DNA of 8,963 nucleotides from JANOBD01 sp031411495 (GTDB lineage Bacteria; Planctomycetota; Phycisphaerae; Tepidisphaerales; Tepidisphaeraceae). Shown here piece by piece: positions 6,291-8,963 of this stretch. The stretch lies in contig JANOBD010000052.1 in NCBI GenBank assembly GCA_031411495.1, positions 1 to 8,963 of the forward strand, given 5' to 3'. Each line of letters opens with the position of its first letter. The stretch's first letter is position 1. The notes beneath the pieces were generated by a model, which saw nothing but the letters and a program-made list of their open reading frames with translations, ran no database searches and was not told the DNA's origin. The position numbers were made by a program, and so were the translations under genes.

Positions 6291-7004
6291 ATGAAGTTGC
6301 ATCAATTCGCGGTCGCCTGTTTGAGTTTGAGCGCCGCGGCCAGTGCGCAGGTGCTTTACGACGGTACGCTCGGCACGACGCCTGTCGACCAGGGCCTGCC
6401 GTACGCTTCCGTCCCGGCGACGCCGTTCTATTCCACCGCCGGCGGCATGACCACGCTCGACACGACCGTCGCCGACAATAACGCCATCTACGCCGGCTTC
6501 GTCACGCAGTCCGCGACACCGCTCGATCACACGGCGGGCTACACGCTCCGCTTCGACATCCGTGTCGTGAACGGCACGTCGAGCAGTACCAGCCGAGCCG
6601 GCTTTAGCGTGATCGCGCTCTCCTCCGACAACAAGGGAATCGAACTCGGCTTCAATCCCGACGAGATCTTCGCGCAAGGCGATTCGCCGCTCTTCGTGCG
6701 GTCGGAAAATGTCGCGCTCGATACGACATCGGCCATCACGCGCTATGACCTAGAAGTCCTCGGCAACGCCTACACGCTGAAGGCTGACGGCGTGACGAAA
6801 CTGACCGGCGCGCTCCGCGACTACACGCCGTTTGTCGGACTCATTGATCCATACGAAACCCCGAACTTCCTCTTCTTCGGCGACGACACGACCAGCGCCC
6901 GCGGGAAAACAGAGATCAAGTACATTTCCGTTTCAGCGGTGACGCCGGAACCGACAATGCTTTCTGTGTTTGCGTTGTCGATCTTCGTCCGCAGAAAACG
7001 ATAG
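6291..7004 (+). CDS. secreted PEP-CTERM sorting-domain protein
   Basis: This 237-residue exported protein has an N-terminal signal peptide (MKLHQFAVACLSLSAAASA, predicted cut after A19). The C-terminus is a PEP-CTERM tag: P219-E220-P221, a hydrophobic run (222-233) and a basic end R234-R-K-R237. Such tags are recognised by an exosortase, which cuts and re-anchors or releases the protein at the cell envelope. The hydrophobic run is only about 12 residues, shorter than usual. The mature part is rich in Thr, Ser, Asp and Gly with alternating beta-type stretches. YDGTLGTTPVDQG opens it, and residues 83-175 (YTLRFDIRVVNGTSS onward) look like a LamG/concanavalin-type beta-sandwich. No exosortase is in the window. 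The mature function is unknown; a surface, matrix or carbohydrate-binding role is a guess. Confidence 0.88.
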   Translation: MKLHQFAVACLSLSAAASAQVLYDGTLGTTPVDQGLPYASVPATPFYSTAGGMTTLDTTVADNNAIYAGFVTQSATPLDHTAGYTLRFDIRVVNGTSSSTSRAGFSVIALSSDNKGIELGFNPDEIFAQGDSPLFVRSENVALDTTSAITRYDLEVLGNAYTLKADGVTKLTGALRDYTPFVGLIDPYETPNFLFFGDDTTSARGKTEIKYISVSAVTPEPTMLSVFALSIFVRRKR

Positions 7005-7013
7005 CCTGTCTTG

Positions 7014-7027
7014 GCGAGCGTGCTCGC
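7014..7027. terminator. hairpin just after the PEP-CTERM gene (weak terminator candidate)
   Basis: GCGAGC (7014-7019) and GCTCGC (7022-7027) are perfect inverted arms, folding as a 5-bp stem with a CGTG loop, 10 bases after the stop. No T-run follows on the plus strand, so intrinsic termination is doubtful. The rest of the 94-bp gap to the convergent glbO gene holds only a weak inverted pair, TACTCG (7036-7041) with CGAGTA (7066-7071). Confidence 0.3.
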
Positions 7028-7098
7028 GAAGCGTCTACTCGCGACGGGCGATCGTGGATCCTTCTCGAGTACGCTCTGGATGACAATTGCCGCATGAC

Positions 7099-7479
7099 CT
7101 ATCGATCGCTGTTCATCATCTGATTTGCCGTCGACAAGAAGTATGGCATGAGGGTTTCGCGCACCTCTGGCGCGAGGTTCGCAAGCGTCATCGCGTTCGA
7201 CATCAGTTCGATCCAGCGATCACGATGCGCCGGGCCGATCACAAACGGCGCGTGTCGCATCCGAAGCCGTGGGTGGCCGCGCTGCTCGGAATAGGTCGTC
7301 GGCCCGCCGAAGCGCTGGATGAGGAAGTCGCGCAGCCGGTTCTTCGCCCCCTCCATGTCGTCGGCCGGATAGAGCGGCTTGAGCAGGTCGTCGGTACGGA
7401 CAAAGTTATAGAACTCGGTGACGAGCCGATCGAAGCCGTCGAAACCGATGCGGGCGTAGATGTCTGATTCATTGAGCAC
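7099..7479 (-). CDS. glbO: group II truncated haemoglobin (trHbO)
   Basis: This 126-residue haem protein has the 2-over-2 globin fold; group II members bind O2/NO or act in redox and peroxide chemistry. The match to Mycobacterium tuberculosis GlbO is visible by eye: LYPADDMEGAKNRLRDFL, then GGPTTYSEQRGHPRLRMRHAPF. Key residues are the proximal haem ligand H76, distal-pocket Y24 (B10), Y37 (CD1) and W89 (G8, the group II mark in RDRWIELM). The start codon is GTG at 7479. AGGA lies 7 bases before it, and MLNESDIYARIG leads straight into helix A. The ATG at 7470-7472 is in another frame. The gene converges on the PEP-CTERM gene and diverges from the aminotransferase. No partner reductase is near. 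Confidence 0.94.
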   Translation of the reverse strand: MLNESDIYARIGFDGFDRLVTEFYNFVRTDDLLKPLYPADDMEGAKNRLRDFLIQRFGGPTTYSEQRGHPRLRMRHAPFVIGPAHRDRWIELMSNAMTLANLAPEVRETLMPYFLSTANQMMNSDR

Positions 7480-7543
7480 GCTCTGATCCTATGCGCTTGC
7501 GCCTGGGAAAAAAGGCAGCCGCTCAGACGCTCAGCCAAGTTGA

Positions 7544-7653
7544 AATGACCAACGACACAATGACCAACATAGAACCGAAAGACCAATGTCCAAACAAGGC
7601 TCGAATTGGCAATTGGTCAATGGGCATTCGTTGGTTATTGGAGGTTGGTCATT
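7544..7653. repeat. 110-bp imperfect inverted repeat in the glbO-aminotransferase spacer
   Basis: The element is built from GACCAAT/ATTGGTC-type words. The outer arms AATGACCAAC (7544-7553) and GTTGGTCATT (7644-7653) are exact inverted copies. The next pair is AATGACCAAC (7559-7568) and GTTGGTTATT (7630-7639), with one difference. The inner pair 7581-7593 and 7606-7618 matches at 11 of 13 positions around a 12-base loop. The two left copies of AATGACCAAC are also a direct repeat at 15-bp period. It could fold into one long hairpin. It fills over half of the 193-bp divergent spacer and ends 19 bases before the aminotransferase ATG. From memory, similar folded intergenic elements are dispersed in planctomycete genomes, but this could not be checked here. 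Confidence 0.75.
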
Positions 7654-7672
7654 CATCCGTTAGCTTTCTTCC

Positions 7673-8893
7673 ATGAGCAGCGAGAAGCCCTTCCAGATCC
7701 AGACCAGCGCCCGCATCGCCCGCCTGCCACCCTACCTGTTTGCGCGGATCAACAAGCTCAAGCTCGAGAAACGGCAACAGAACATCGACATCATCGACCT
7801 CGGCATGGGCAATCCCACCGACCCGACACCGGCGCCGATCGTGCAGAAGATGCTCGAGGCCGCCACCGATCCGCGCAATCACCGCTATTCGGTTTCCAAT
7901 GGCATCGTCGGGCTCCGCCGCGAGATCGCGAAGAAATACAAGACCAAGTTCGGCGTCGATCTCGACCCGGAAGAGGAAGTCGTCGTCACCATCGGCTCGA
8001 AAGAGGGACTGAGCCACATGTGCCTCGCCCTGCTCGGCCCCGGCGACACCGCCGTCGTGCCTGATCCCGCGTTTCCCGCTCACCTCTACGCGCCGGCGAT
8101 GGCGGGCGCGAACGTGATCCGCGTGCCGCTGGGAAACGACCAGGCATTCCTCGACAACATCGAGAAGACCATCAGCGGCCTTTACCCGACGCCGAAGCTC
8201 GTCATCTTCAACTACCCGCACAACCCGACGAGCATGACCATCGAGCCCAAGTTCTGGGACCGCGCCATCGAAATGTGTCGCCGTCACGGCGTGATGATCA
8301 TGTCGGACTTCGCATACGGCGAGATCAACTTCGACGGCTACACCGCGCCCAGTTTCCTGTCTGCCAAGGGATCGAAGGAGATCGGCGTCGAGTTCAGCAC
8401 GATGTCCAAGAGCTTCAACATGGCGGGGTGGCGCGTCGGCTTCTGCTGCGGCAACAAGGAGATGGTCAAGGCGCTCGCCACCATCAAAGGCTATTACGAC
8501 TACGGCCACTTCGCGCCAATCTGGATCAGTTCGATCATCGCCATGCGGCAATGTGCAGATACACCGATCGAACAATCCAAGATGTACGAAAAACGCCGAG
8601 ATGAAGTGTGCCGAGGCTTGGATCGCATTGGTTGGACTTACGAAAAACCCAATGCGGGAATGTTCGTATGGGCCAGAGTTTCCGATGCGCACTTGAAAGG
8701 CCAAAGCACTTTGGATTTTTGTTTGCGCATGCTGACCGATGCAGAAGTCGCCCTCTCGCCCGGAAAAGCCTTCGGCGATCTTGGCGAAGGATTCGTGCGC
8801 ATCGCACTGGTTGAAAATCAGCATCGTCTTAGACAGGCGATGAGAAATCTCGAAGCAGCGCTGACCCCGAGGCGAGTGAAGACGAAGAAGTGA
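7673..8893 (+). CDS. class I PLP aminotransferase, AlaC/DapL type
   Basis: This 406-residue cytosolic fold-type I aminotransferase strongly resembles E. coli AlaC (alanine synthesis from pyruvate) by eye: RIARLPPYLF, DLGMGNPTDPTPAPIV, VTIGSKEGLSHM, GYYDYGHFAP, LSPGKAFGDLGEGFVRIALVEN. The PLP-binding lysine is K246 in STMSKSFNMAGWR. N184 (YPHNPT), D212 and Y215 (SDFAYGE) and R254 contact the cofactor, and R376 should bind the substrate carboxylate. LL-diaminopimelate aminotransferases (DapL) share this layout and genes like this are often given that name, so the substrate is open. The ATG at 7673 begins just before conserved sequence; no SD is evident. The gene is intact, but codon use changes sharply at about codon 293 (8549): hand-counted third-position GC falls from about 88% to about 54% for the rest of the gene. 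Confidence 0.9.
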   Translation: MSSEKPFQIQTSARIARLPPYLFARINKLKLEKRQQNIDIIDLGMGNPTDPTPAPIVQKMLEAATDPRNHRYSVSNGIVGLRREIAKKYKTKFGVDLDPEEEVVVTIGSKEGLSHMCLALLGPGDTAVVPDPAFPAHLYAPAMAGANVIRVPLGNDQAFLDNIEKTISGLYPTPKLVIFNYPHNPTSMTIEPKFWDRAIEMCRRHGVMIMSDFAYGEINFDGYTAPSFLSAKGSKEIGVEFSTMSKSFNMAGWRVGFCCGNKEMVKALATIKGYYDYGHFAPIWISSIIAMRQCADTPIEQSKMYEKRRDEVCRGLDRIGWTYEKPNAGMFVWARVSDAHLKGQSTLDFCLRMLTDAEVALSPGKAFGDLGEGFVRIALVENQHRLRQAMRNLEAALTPRRVKTKK

Positions 8894-8919
8894 GATGTGG
8901 AAGCGCGTCAGAATCTTGG

Positions 8920-8937
8920 AAAGACCGCGTCTTTTTT
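8920..8937 (+). terminator. intrinsic terminator candidate after the aminotransferase
   Basis: AAAGAC (8920-8925), loop CGC and GTCTTT (8929-8934) form a perfect 6-bp stem that runs into a total of six T's (8932-8937), 26 bases after the stop codon. Two further G-T pairs could extend the base. The stem is AT-rich and short, so efficiency is uncertain. A second, stronger hairpin follows at once. Confidence 0.5.
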
Positions 8938-8940
8938 AGC

Positions 8941-8958
8941 CCGGTCGCTTGCGACCGG
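8941..8958. other. stable hairpin with CUUG tetraloop at window edge
   Basis: CCGGTCGC (8941-8948) and GCGACCGG (8951-8958) are perfect inverted 8-base arms around TT. As RNA on the plus strand they fold to a 7-bp GC-rich stem closed by a G-C pair with loop CUUG, a known very stable tetraloop. It directly follows the T-run of the candidate terminator. It could be a second part of the termination region or a copy of a dispersed palindrome; the flanking sequence is cut off. Confidence 0.55.
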
Positions 8959-8963
8959 ATTGA

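Noticed and set aside
6162..6677. N-terminal extension of the MBL-fold protein up to 6677
   Set aside because: It overlaps the signal-peptide-bearing PEP-CTERM gene on the opposite strand and is charged, low-complexity sequence; the MBL fold starts just after 6161.
7649..8824. Minus-strand frame of 391 codons antisense to the aminotransferase
   Set aside because: It spans the GC3 break but looks like a shadow with no recognisable motif; it does not explain the change in codon use.
1..8963. CRISPR array, tRNA/rRNA, insertion sequence, phage or defence genes
   Set aside because: No regularly spaced repeats, cloverleaf, transposase motif or attachment-site duplication was seen; every sizeable gene belongs to a housekeeping or envelope family except the small lipoprotein.

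Overview
The window looks like ordinary chromosome from a high-GC member of the Planctomycetota, perhaps of the Phycisphaerae. This rests on a PEP-CTERM-tagged exported protein, weak or absent Shine-Dalgarno (SD) sites in front of several genes, single genes with wide spacers, and folded repeat-like elements in those spacers. The phylum call is inference; no rRNA or other marker gene is present.

Layout: (1) 1-1306, plus strand: the last codons of an integral membrane protein, probably MraY, then a complete FtsW, so this is the end of a division/cell-wall cluster. (2) 1379-6161, minus strand: five genes in one direction, each separated by about 180-240 bp. In transcription order they are a PhnP-like metallo-beta-lactamase-fold hydrolase, a processive family-2 membrane glycosyltransferase, the membrane protease HtpX, a small lipoprotein of unknown function, and an HU/IHF-family DNA-binding protein with a C-terminal tail. 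The spacing suggests separate transcription units, not one operon. (3) 6291-7004, plus strand: a secreted beta-rich protein with a signal peptide and a C-terminal PEP-CTERM sorting tag, divergent from the hydrolase. (4) 7099-7479, minus strand: a group II truncated haemoglobin (GlbO). (5) 7673-8893, plus strand: a class I PLP aminotransferase of the AlaC/DapL type, followed by two hairpins at the window edge.

Functional links are loose. FtsW (and MraY if correct) make septal peptidoglycan. The glycosyltransferase probably makes or exports a polysaccharide, HtpX does membrane-protein quality control, and the PEP-CTERM protein and lipoprotein are envelope proteins. If the aminotransferase acts as a DapL it would feed diaminopimelate to peptidoglycan; if as an AlaC it would make alanine. 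Neither is proved here.

I found no defence system, mobile element, CRISPR array or convincing new multigene system. The most notable signals are an abrupt drop in third-position GC (about 88% to about 54%, hand-counted) inside the aminotransferase gene near 8549, a 110-bp imperfect inverted repeat ending 19 bases before that gene's start codon, and a 26-bp near-perfect palindrome downstream of htpX. No gene-free stretch exceeds 300 bases.
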